Positions 12,203 through 20,452 of a DNA stretch of 64,000 bases are shown here, piece after piece. The stretch lies in assembly GCA_013396525.1 (NCBI GenBank), contig VWYX01001156.1, positions 120,858 to 184,857 of the forward strand. Direction: 5' to 3'. The DNA is from Chaetorhynchus papuensis. Taxonomy: Eukaryota > Chordata > Aves > Passeriformes > Rhipiduridae. The position numbers and the translations under genes were made by a program. The stretch's first letter is position 1, and each line of letters begins with the position of its first letter. The notes under the pieces are model-generated. The model was not told the DNA's origin. It did not search any database and saw only the letters and a program-made list of their open reading frames with translations.

Positions 12203-13220
12203 TGAACAGCCTGTTTTGTGCTGGCTCAGGCTGCCTGTGGCTCAGTGCCACATCTCCAGGAGAGCAGGGATGGATTTTTATCCAGGAAGCTGCAGAATCA
12301 GCTGCAGTCAGACTTGGTGAACATCTCAAGATGTTTCCCTTCTGTTCAACTGAGTCTGGTGGTTTTGGCTGGATTCCCAGCCCTTGGCAGCCTGGGGAAT
12401 CACAGACCTGGATGTAAATAGAAGTGGCTCACAGTGAAGCTTTGCCATGGGGCAGTTCCTTCCTGGAGAGGAAACAAAGCTGTTGGATGCTTCTGAGGGA
12501 CACAGCAGCCCCACAAGCCCTCATGCTGCCTCTGGCTCCTCCACCCTCTGCTCCCAGGAAGACAAACATCCTCAAGAGGATTCTCAGGAACAGCTTTGGG
12601 AAAGACTTCCCCTTGTGAGAAGCAAAGGCCTTGAGGACTCTGCTTCCTCTGGGTTCTTTCGCAGGGTGTCTGGCTCTGCACACACTGACCTGAGGGGGAT
12701 GTTAATGTTCTCCCACTATAAATGGTCATGGATTTGTGCAACAGTCACATTACAGTCTTGGGAAGTCTCATTTCTGTCTTCATAAAACTTCCTGGAAAAC
12801 TCCATAAAAGAAAACACTGTATCCACTTTAATTACAAAAAGCCTGGGAAGTCAATATTTAGTTTGTTTACAGTTTGACATCCTCCTCCTTGGCTCGAGAC
12901 CTTAACATCAATGTGTGTGTTGGGCTGGAAATTTTGATGTGCTGTCTAATTTTCTTTATTACTTCCCTTTTTGAAAAAATAGAGAAGAGGGAAGGGCACA
13001 GTTACCCCCTCACAAACAGTTCCTGCTGGGGCAGCCCACGGAGCCATTTACCAGCAGGGGAGTTGTGGAAAGGAGGAAGGGGCCCTGCCTCATGAAACAG
13101 AAGAAATACCACAGGAAGCTAAGAAAGAAGAAATGAAGAATCAATATAAATGACCAAAAGCAAAACTCATGTTTTTAAAAGAGAGACCAGGCAGTTAAAG
13201 CATCAGAGAACAACCTGATA

Positions 13221-13440
13221 AAATCCCAGAACAGGTTGGGTTGGAAGGGACCTTAAAGCCCATCCAGGGCCACCCCTGCCATGGGCAGGGACACCTCCCA
13301 CTGTCCCAGGCTGCTCCCAGCCTTGTCCAGCCTGGCCTTGGGCACTGCCAGGGATCCAGGGGCAGCCACAGCTGCTCCAGGCAGGCTGAACACCCTCAGC
13401 TCTCCCAGCCTGTCTCCAGAGCAGAGGAGCTCCAGCTCTC
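13221..13440 (-). mobile_element. CR1 3' tail with internal deletion
   Basis: A reverse-complement CR1 start ('aaatcccagaacaggttggg') runs to 'cagccacagctgctccaggc'. It then jumps directly to the distal block 'ctcagctctcccagcctgtc', implying that roughly 200 bp present in sister copies were deleted. Confidence 0.8.
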
Positions 13441-15057
13441 AGAGCATTTGTCAGAGAAATCTCTGTGTTTATGTTCTGTCCTCATTTCCATCCTTCTATC
13501 CCAGGCAGGAGCTCCAGCCCAGAGAAGTCTCTGCAAGCCTCGGCTGTGATGCAGAGCTGGGCTTTTGAGGTGTCCAGGCACAGCTGGGTGGCCCCAGTGG
13601 CTGATGTCCTGCCTGAACTCGGGCACACCCTGGCACAGAGTTGCCACTGAGTGCCCAGCAGGGCCACACTCACCCCCACAGGCACCTGAACCCGGGCTGG
13701 GGGGATTTCAGCAATCAGAGGTGGGGGGGGATACTGGACCCCCCAAAGCCCCTCCCTCTGGGCACCACAGCAATGGGCACAGGCTGCCCTGGCTGAGCCA
13801 GGCTCTGGTCTCTATTGCCTGGACATCAGCCACGTCCCTTCTGCTGTCCCCAGTGACCTCTTGGCCGTGCCATGGCTCTGTGCCATACCTGGAGCTGGCA
13901 CAGGGCCAGCACACACCTCCCACGCTGACATGCTCTGGGTCCCAGAGCAAGCCCAGCCCCAACCCTGCCCCCCTGTTTTTTGGGATCAGGTAAAACTCAA
14001 TCCAATACCTAAAAGCAAACCCTCCCAGGATTTGGACACCTGGCAGGGGTCCTGCCCAGGCACAGGGATGTGCTCCAGAGCCCACTTTCAGCTCATCACT
14101 GGCAGCACCCCAGAGAGAGGACACAAGCTCATCCCTCCTCACACTTGGGACAAAAAGCAGCAGCTTTTCATGGGCTTTTCCCCCATTTTGCTGGAGCACA
14201 AAGCAGCTCCTCTCCTTGTTTTCCAAAAGCTTTTAGTATCATGTACTACAAAGTCTCCAGCCAGAGCTGTAAATCCCACAGCTGTGTCCTGCAGATGAGA
14301 GATTTGGTTTGGGTTCAGATCTGGGTTTTGGAAAGGCCAACACCATCCTGAGCACAGGCAACAGGAATGGCACAGTCCACCCTTGAGAACAGCAAACTGT
14401 GAGAGCCCTGCTCCTCCTTCAGGGCTCCAAAAGGACAGAAGTCTCCGTTGGTTGATTCTGGATCCACAGACTGACAAAAGCACCATGTTTGTATTTAACC
14501 CTTCCACTTCCTCAGCCTGTCTGGGCTTCTGTCTTCTATTACCAACAGAGCTAAAAAAGATAATAGAATAAATGAACAACATCAAAAAAAATCATCCTGA
14601 AAAGCCCTTTCAGGCCCAGCTACTTGTGGGTTCATCCTCCTGCTTCTGCCAAATCTGCTTTTTGGGGTGACAGGAAAGCAGTTTTTTGAAGGGTATCCAC
14701 AAGGTGTGTGCAGCCTCAACAGGCACTTCCCCTGTGGGAATAAATCACCACTTTCAGTTTTTTAATCCAGGATTTGCATCCAGGTGTTTCCCATAGGTTG
14801 GAGGAAGAGGTTGAAATCACGAACAGAGAGTACAAGTGCAAAAGAAAGAATAAATACAGACTTTTATGGGGGTCTGGCACAGGGGCCCCTGCCTGTCCCT
14901 GGGTGTGCCAGGGCTGCCCATTCATATGGAATTCCTGCTGCCACAGGGGCAGTGGAACACATTTCCCTCTTCCCCCAAAGAGGGACTGGACTCTAGAAAA
15001 TCTTTTGAGAAGTCACTTGATTCATCTTGTGCTTCAGATCCCTACTTAGTAACATTT

Positions 15058-15207
15058 AGATTGCAAAAGCCCTCTGAGATCATCAAGTCCAGCTGTTCCC
15101 CGTGGCACTGCCAAGGCCACCACTGACCCACGTCCCCAAGTGCCACATCCACAGGGCTTCCACATCCTTCCAAGGATGGGGACTCCCCCACTGCCCTGGG
15201 AACAGGG
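15058..15207 (-). mobile_element. CR1 3' tail, older subfamily
   Basis: 'gagatcatcaagtccagctg', 'gcactgccaaggccaccact' and 'ccacatccacagggcttcca' match the CR1 variant that also sits in the intron of the H2B-like gene. It has diverged from the common copies here. Confidence 0.7.
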
Positions 15208-15428
15208 TATCTCTTACCCAAGATCTCTCAGTTCCAAGATCTGTAGGACTATAAGGACAAAATGCAGGGCAGAGGCAGGGGTTGTGTGGGGAAGGCAGGA
15301 CAAGATAAACAGAAAAAAACCCAAATAAAGATACTGAAGAACAGATCCCACAGAGCTGAGGATCCACTGAGTCGGTGGTGAGGCTCAGTAAGGTCAAGCA
15401 CCAGATGCAGAGATGGACCTGAGACACC

Positions 15429-15604
15429 ACAGAATCCCAGCATGGTTTGGGCTGGAAGGGCCTTCAAAGCCCACCCAGTGCCACCCCTGCCATGGGCAGG
15501 GACACCTCCCACTGTCCCAGGGTGTTCCCAGCCCCGTCCAACCTGGCCTTGGACACTGCCAGGGATCCAGGGGCAGCCACAGCTTCTCTGGGCACCCTGT
15601 GCCA
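15429..15604 (-). mobile_element. CR1 3' tail, ~175 bp
   Basis: Reverse-complement CR1 from 'cacagaatcccagcatggtt' to 'tctgggcaccctgtgccag'. It is 5'-truncated. Confidence 0.85.
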
Positions 15605-17436
15605 GCCAATATTTTGTCTCTCCAGAGCCTAGTTGAGCTACAAGTTTTCAGGCAGGAAAAGGTCCATTGATAACATCACATCTCCTGCTCTGGCCAGGAA
15701 CCTCCCTGGTGATCTCTCCAGCATCTCCTGTGCTCCAGCTGCTTCCCCTGAGAGCTGGGGATGGCTCCAGGCTCAGTTTCTCTTCCAGGCTGTGATCTCC
15801 CCACACAATTACTGCAGGGGCTAAGTCAGGCAGCCACACTGCACAAGAGCAGCTCCACATGTCACCGTCCCAGCAGCAGCTGGGGCTCCAAATACACAAA
15901 TAAAGAGGAGAGAAGAAAGAGGGCAACTGCTCCAGGCTGTCTGCAGGGACAGGAAGAACTGAGTGAATGCTCTTCATGGTTTTTCCCTGCTGTAACACAA
16001 GAGAAAACATTGACAGGATGATGAAGCTCCAAACCAGATGTATCAGAGAGCATGAAACCCTCCCCTTCCCCTCCCTGAGCTTTTGGGGCAGGTTGAACAG
16101 ATCCCAGTCAGGAATGCTGGAGGTAAAATCAGCTTTGGCACGGGCTGTGTGGGAGCCTGGCTGTGTCCTCAGGTTCAGCTGCAGCTCTTATTTCTACAAA
16201 GGCTAGGACCTACCTATAGGATTTGGCCCCAAATCCATAAATTTGAGTCAATCCTAATCAACCCAAAGAGTCAGGGCTGCCAGAACAGGGACTGGACTGA
16301 GCTGAAGCTGCTCAGCAGAGGGTGTGACAATGGGGCAGTGCAGGCAGCAAGGACATCAAACCTCAACTCTCAGTCCTTGGGCAGGACATGCTCCTTGAGG
16401 GCATCTGTTACCCTGATATTTGACAGGGAAACAGCCAAAGGACACTGGTAGGTGACAGTCCAAGCACTGTACAGGTCCTGGATACACCCAGGAGAGGGGA
16501 GAGAGCAAACAGGAGCAGCCTGGGGACACGGCCAGAGCCACCAGCAGCTGCAGCCAGGAGTTGCTTCCCACCAGTGACAGCCACAGTACCTGTGTGGGTG
16601 TCACTGGAGTGTCACTGTCCCAGAGCTGCCACCACACAGTCCAGCAAGTCCCCCCAAATCCCAGCAGCTGAGGCAGCCTCCAGGGTGGGCAGAGCTGTCA
16701 CCACCTCCCTCTGAAGGGACCTTCACAGCCCTCAGCTCATGCCAGTGTTACGAGGCCCAATCCCTGTGGAAGGATCCATCCCTTTTCCAGCCTCCTGGGA
16801 GTGGAGTGCAAGCTCAGCAGCTGGAAAGGCTGGCCCAGGGAGGGCATCCCAGTGCTGCCAGGAGCTGCTGGCGATTCACTGGGACCGAGAACCCTCCCTG
16901 GGAAGGCAGGTGGCCGGGCACTGCCCATCCCCATGGCAGGATTTGGAGCTGAAGGCAGGAAGCTGGAGAACCTGGAGCCATCCCTGGGACTGGTATGTGC
17001 AGGGGCTCCATGGAGAGCCTGGAAATGGATCATTCAGTGCCAGCACCTGGCACAGCAGCACCACGGAATGCTGCTGCCTCCAAGCCTGGCATTCCCCCAG
17101 GGCTTAGAATAACACCCACCTTTCATCCTTTCGCTTTTCTTGGCCAAATAGGGTGCAAAGATGCACCCAGCTGCCCAACAACCCCCCCAGGGCAGCCTGG
17201 GCTGACACAGCCAGGAGGCTTTCCTGGCCCAGCAGGAGCCTGTGGACCTCTGGGGACTGTTTCCCTGCTGGCAGCACTGCCCTGGGAGTGTTTCTTGAGG
17301 CAGGTGTGTGTGTGAGCACCCCCCTCCTGCCCCCCTGCCCCCCTCCCTGGGGCACACAGGTACCCAGAACTGCTGATCTCAGTGCTGGCAGCACCAGCCC
17401 AGGGAGGAGGCTCTGTTAAGCAATGCCAAAAAACAC

Positions 17437-17442
17437 TTTATT
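17437..17442 (-). terminator. Polyadenylation signal of the H2B-like gene
   Basis: The plus strand reads tttatt, which is AATAAA on the minus strand, about 60 nt past the stop codon at 17500-17502. The GT/T-rich run 'gtgttttttggcattg' follows it downstream, as expected of a cleavage region. No replication-type histone stem-loop is seen between the stop and this signal. Confidence 0.8.
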
Positions 17443-17499
17443 TACCAAAACCACATTAAAATACTACAAAGACTGTCCCATCCTGCCTCAGCTCAGGGC

Positions 17500-17700
17500 T
17501 CAGGATCCTGGAGGAGGCTTGTAGAGCTCACGCAGCAGCACCAGCTTCGTGGCCAGCAGGACCTCACGGTGGCCAAGGCGGCTCCTCCTGCCACAGCGGG
17601 TCAGCCGGGAGGCCTCCAGGGCCACATCTCCGAGGAGCTGGGGACTGCCCAGCCAGGCCAGCACGGAGGGCACCAGGCAGGAATCCCCAGTGGAACACGT
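17500..17700 (-). CDS. H2B-like variant exon 2 (residues 50-115)
   Basis: The acceptor is gctctccccacag|acgtgt. This exon encodes loop 1, helix 2, loop 2, helix 3 and the stub of the C-terminal helix. The strongest family signature, EASRL followed eleven residues later by the RE pair opening helix 3, lies here. The stop is TGA at 17502-17500. The C-terminus ends in PPPGS where canonical H2B continues for about 16 more residues. Confidence 0.8.
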   Translation of the reverse strand, partial: TCSTGDSCLVPSVLAWLGSPQLLGDVALEASRLTRCGRRSRLGHREVLLATKLVLLRELYKPPPGS

Positions 17701-18143
17701 CTGTGGGGAGAGCAACCAACAGCATCAGCACAGCTGGCACTGCCCAGCCCCAGCCAGCACAGCTTCAGTTTGGGATCACTGAATCGTTCCGGTTGGAAAA
17801 GCCCATAAAGATCAAATCCAACCAGCACTGCTAAGGCCTCCATTAACCCACCACATGCACGCATCCTTTAAACCCCTCCAGGGATGGTGACACCACTGCC
17901 CCAGGTGCCTCCACCCAGCGTCCAGCCGGGGATCCGCGGGTGAGCAGGCGGAGCTCGGGAAGCAGGAGGCTGCACCCCAGCCCAGGCAGGACTTACCCGG
18001 TTTAGGAGCTTGTGGATGTGGGCGGAATAAGCCACTTTCTTCTTCTGCCTGTGGAGACGGAGGCAGCGGAGGCTCTGCCAGGCACATCCATCTGCTGCCT
18101 TCGGCCTCGAGGGCTCAGGGAGGGTGGGGGGTCCCGGCTCCAT
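17500..18143 (-). CDS. Divergent H2B-like histone variant, two exons, 115 aa
   Basis: This appears to encode a nucleosomal H2B-type histone that would pair with H2A in the nucleus. The ATG at 18143-18141 sits in a good context (gcagcgATGG). Exon 1 (49 codons) joins exon 2 (66 codons plus stop) in phase 0 through a GTAAGT donor and a CCCCACAG acceptor. Residues 39-109 align without gaps to canonical H2B from its YS (human Y37) through GEL. I count about 20 identities in 71 by eye, including YS 39-40, EASRL 78-82, RS 88-89, RE 94-95 and EL 107-108. The N-tail is proline-rich and lysine-poor, with a basic patch at 32-36. The C-terminal helix is cut short, so the H2B K120 ubiquitylation site is missing. 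Prolines at 60 and 69 fall in the long helix. The frame is intact, so a pseudogene is unlikely. Candidate class: H2B.N. Expression is unproven. Confidence 0.8.
17701..17996 (-). other. 296-bp phase-0 intron of the H2B-like gene
   Basis: A GT-AG intron with a near-consensus donor (CGG|gtaagt) and a pyrimidine-rich acceptor. It falls just after helix 1 of the predicted histone fold. Nearly half of it is an antisense CR1 tail. Canonical replication-dependent histone genes lack introns, so the intron itself argues for a replication-independent variant. Confidence 0.75.
17773..17912 (-). mobile_element. CR1 3' tail inside the H2B-like intron
   Basis: 'cactgaatcgttccggttgg' followed by 'aaagatcaaatccaacc' and 'cccctccagggatggtgaca' is a reverse-complement CR1 3' end, in the same transcriptional direction as the histone-like gene. 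It accounts for about 140 of the 296 intron bases. Confidence 0.75.
17997..18143 (-). CDS. H2B-like variant exon 1 (residues 1-49)
   Basis: Encodes the N-terminal tail, the basic patch and helix 1 (YSAHIHKLLNR, residues 39-49). This matches the spacing of canonical helix 1, with Y, S, K and L kept. The donor is aaccgg|gtaagt. An additional 5' non-coding exon further upstream cannot be excluded; a donor-like gtgagc is present near 18420 on this strand. Confidence 0.8.
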
Positions 18144-18263
18144 CGCTGCTGCCCACGCTCAGTGCTGGGGTCACACACCCTGCCCGTGACTACAAAACCC
18201 CTGCCCAGGAGAACCAAGCAGGGGCTGAACACACTGCTGACCTCACCCTGTCCTTCCCAGAAC

Positions 18264-18273
18264 GCTAATTAGC
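18264..18273. promoter_or_regulatory. Palindromic GCTAATTAGC homeodomain-type site
   Basis: A perfect 10-bp palindrome around TAATTA lies about 120 bp upstream of the H2B-like ATG. Further TAATTAG copies occur at 18688-18694 and 18706-18712 around a central ATTAAT. Such cores are bound by many homeodomain proteins. Assignment to a particular factor would be guesswork. Confidence 0.35.
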
Positions 18274-18714
18274 ATCAGGCAAATTAGGCACTTAAAATAA
18301 CACCAAAGCCATCCAGCACACTGTAGGCCAGAAGACACCCCCTCCACAAAGCTAAAAACACCAAAAAAAGCAAAGCACAAATAGGGCATTTTAGGGAATT
18401 TTTTTTTTCCCTCCCAGCTCACCTCTGAGAGCTCCTCCAGCCTCGTCCTCCCCCAGGAGCAGAGAGGAAGCGGGGATCTGCTGCCTATAACCAGGGGGGA
18501 TCATTGCTTTCAGCTGGGAGGGGAGGGGCTCACCCAGCTGCGGGGATGGGGACGGAGACAGAGACAAGGACGGCCACACCACCTCACACCTGCACCCTGT
18601 CTCCTACACTCAAACCAGCCATTCTTGCCCAAAATCCTCTTAGGTGAGGCCGCATCAACTCTCAGGTCCCCCCCAGCCCCATTGCCGTAATTAGTAGCAT
18701 TAATGTAATTAGCC

Positions 18715-18935
18715 CGTGGTGCTGGATCTGGGGGACTTTGTGTGGTTTGTTCTGCATTAATTTGAGAGGGGTCCAGGGTTTCACTAAGCCCCAGAGTGAG
18801 CAGGGTCTGGGGGGGCACCCAGGGGTGCTGGGGGCAAGGCCTGACCCTGCTGGGTGAGGCCCTGGGGTGGGGGTTACCCTGGGTGCAGGATCTGCTTTCT
18901 CCCCCGTGTCCCGGCAGAGGTCTCAGTGCAGAACC
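18715..18935. repeat. Left copy of a ~1-kb-spaced local duplication
   Basis: This segment, from 'gactttgtgtggtttgttct' through 'gaccctgctgggtgaggccc' to 'gggtgcaggatctgctttct', recurs at 19722-19905 in the same order with substitutions and small indels. Both copies border the G-rich repeat field. Confidence 0.8.
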
Positions 18936-19620
18936 CTGCTCTGTGGTGTTTGTGGCACTGGGGTGCAGCAGAAGGGGGTCAGTGTGTTCCAGATGTGGCC
19001 CCATCCTCAGGGGGATGAGTTTTTGAGGGGGGGATCCCTCAGGTGCAGCCCCCCCATCCCACAGGGTGTTTTCAGGGGGTCCCTGGGGTGCAGCATCTTT
19101 TCCTGTGGGATATGGGGTGGGGTTGGGTGTCCCTGCAGGACACTGTGGAGAGGGGTGGGGGATCCTGGGATGCAGGATCTGTCCTGGAGGGAGGGGAAGG
19201 AGGTGTCCCCTGAGTACAGGATCCAGCCCCGCTCTGGGATGGAGATTCCACAGGGTGCAGGATGTGGCCCTGCAGCACATCACTCTGTCCCCGAGGTGGA
19301 GAGGGCGAGCCTCTCCAGATAAAGAATGTGACCCCTTAGCACCCTGTGCTGGCTGGGTGGGGGGCTCCCCTGCGTGCAGGATACACCCCAGGAAGGAGTG
19401 TATTCTCCGTGGGGGAGACAGCACCCTGCAGCCCCTCACCCTGAGGGTCTTCTCAGGTGCAGAATGTGGCCCCTTAGCACCCTGTGCTGTGGTGAGGGGG
19501 TCTCTCCCCGGGTGCAGGATGTGACCTTTTCGCACACTGTGTTGGAGAGGGGACTCTCCTTGGTCCAGGATACACCACATTGAAGGAGTTATTCCCCTCT
19601 GAATCACATCCTCCCCTGCC
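18885..19620. repeat. Degenerate G-rich minisatellite field
   Basis: The core 'gggtgcaggat' recurs at irregular 50-90 bp spacing (near 18888, 19086, 19170, 19255, 19370, 19456, 19510). Associated motifs such as 'gtggccccttagcaccctgt' also repeat. The plus strand has many runs of four or more G and could form G-quadruplexes. It is non-coding; the open minus frame here is Pro/Ser/Gly-rich and low in complexity. Confidence 0.75.
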
Positions 19621-19721
19621 CGGACCACCCTACAGCCCCCCACCCTGGGGGTCTCCCCGTGTGCAGAGCAAAGAAAGTAGCCCAAGGCTGGTTCTGGGGT
19701 GCCCGGGTGTTGCAGGGGGAC

Positions 19722-19905
19722 TTCTTGTGCGGTTTATTCTGCATAAATTTGGGAGGGCTCTGGGGTTTCAGTAAACGCCGGAATGAGCAGTGTCTGGGGG
19801 GGCACCCAGGGGGTGGGAGCAGGACTGACCCTGCTGGGTGGGGTCGTGGGGTGGGGCTTCCCTTGGGTGCAGGATCTGCTTTCTCTCCCCTGTCCTGGCG
19901 GGGGC
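19722..19905. repeat. Right copy of the ~1-kb-spaced local duplication
   Basis: Same-order partner of 18715-18935: 'ggacttcttgtgcggtttat', then 'gtctgggggggcacccaggg', 'gaccctgctgggtggggtcg' and 'gggtgcaggatctgctttct'. Direct orientation fits an unequal-crossover duplication that included the repeat field. Confidence 0.8.
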
Positions 19906-20023
19906 TGGAAAGCACCCTATATTTGGGGTGTGAGGGGGGCTCCTCTGGGTGCAGGCCACACCCCAGGCAGCACAGCCCCTGCCCCAAGGCACCGATCCCC
20001 ATCCCGGAGCTCCCGATCCCGGT

Positions 20024-20078
20024 TTCCCGGTTTCCCGGTTTCCCGGTTTCCCGGTTTCCCGGTTTCCCGGTTTCCCGG
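20024..20078. repeat. (GGTTTCCC)n 8-bp tandem array
   Basis: About seven perfect copies of an 8-bp unit, GGTTTCCC, lie some 280 bp upstream of the MYO1D start codon. This length is likely polymorphic. Confidence 0.95.
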
Positions 20079-20163
20079 CCCAGCCGTGCCGCCATCCCCG
20101 CCTGCAGCGCGCGGCTCCCGCCGCCAGGGGGCGCTCCCGCCCCGCCCCGGCCCGGGGGCGCCG

Positions 20164-20281
20164 NNNNNNNNNNNNNNNNNNNNNNNNNNNNNNNNNNNNN
20201 NNNNNNNNNNNNNNNNNNNNNNNNNNNNNNNNNNNNNNNNNNNNNNNNNNNNNNNNNNNNNNNNNNNNNNNNNNNNNNNNN
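20164..20281. other. Assembly gap (118 N)
   Basis: Unresolved bases, flanked on the right by CCCGAT/CCCGCT hexamer repeats and on the left by a GC-rich stretch. The true gap size is unknown. Confidence 1.
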
Positions 20282-20312
20282 TCCCGATCCCGATCCCGCT
20301 CCCGCTCCCGCT
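20282..20312 (+). repeat. CCCGAT/CCCGCT hexamer repeat at gap edge
   Basis: Five consecutive hexamers (two CCCGAT-like, three CCCGCT-like) immediately right of the gap. They suggest that a GC-rich tandem repeat continues into the unsequenced bases. Confidence 0.85.
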
Positions 20313-20357
20313 CCTTGCCCGGGCCCCAGCCCGGTCTCGGCCGTCCCAGTGGCCGCC

Positions 20358-20452
20358 ATGGCGGAGCAGGAGAGTTTGGAGTTCGGCAAAGCCGACTTCG
20401 TGCTGATGGACGCCGTCACCATGCCCGAGTTCATGGCGAACCTCCGGTTGCG
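20358..20452 (+). CDS. MYO1D: MYO1D coding exon 1 (residues 1-31 plus two bases)
   Basis: Encodes the N-terminus, including the family-typical DFVLMD and MPEFMANLRLR. The donor is ttgcg|gtgagt and splits Arg32. It lies in the CpG island. Confidence 0.97.

Larger units (their letters stand above)
183..17436. other. Intergenic, repeat-rich, no supported gene
   Basis: I see no exon series, recognisable protein or RNA gene here. All long open frames fall in CR1 tails, the LTR-derived block or GC-rich sequence without codon-like structure. The specific repeats are listed separately. Stretches between them (for example 2540-3790, 4230-6440, 9705-11885, 13440-15058 and 15605-17430) show nothing I can name. 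I looked for TMEM98, the expected mammalian neighbour of the MYO1D 5' end, and did not find it. Confidence 0.6.
18144..20357. other. Divergent intergenic spacer between the H2B-like gene and MYO1D
   Basis: This 2.2-kb spacer separates two start codons pointing away from each other. From the histone side it holds AT-rich homeodomain-like sites, then a G-rich degenerate repeat field. These are followed by an 8-bp tandem array, a CpG-rich segment and the assembly gap. Long open frames on the minus strand across 18510-19685 are a product of the repeat's composition, not a gene. Confidence 0.65.

Noticed and set aside
1..17436. Possible TMEM98 or other neighbour gene expected from mammalian synteny
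   Set aside because: None of the TMEM98 sequence I remember appears in any frame; the gene must lie outside the window or elsewhere.
18510..19685. 391-codon open frame on the minus strand between the histone-like gene and MYO1D
   Set aside because: It lies entirely in the duplicated G-rich minisatellite field. The translation is Pro/Gly/Ser/His-rich with repeated 'GxxLHPG/RxP' fragments and no family resemblance.
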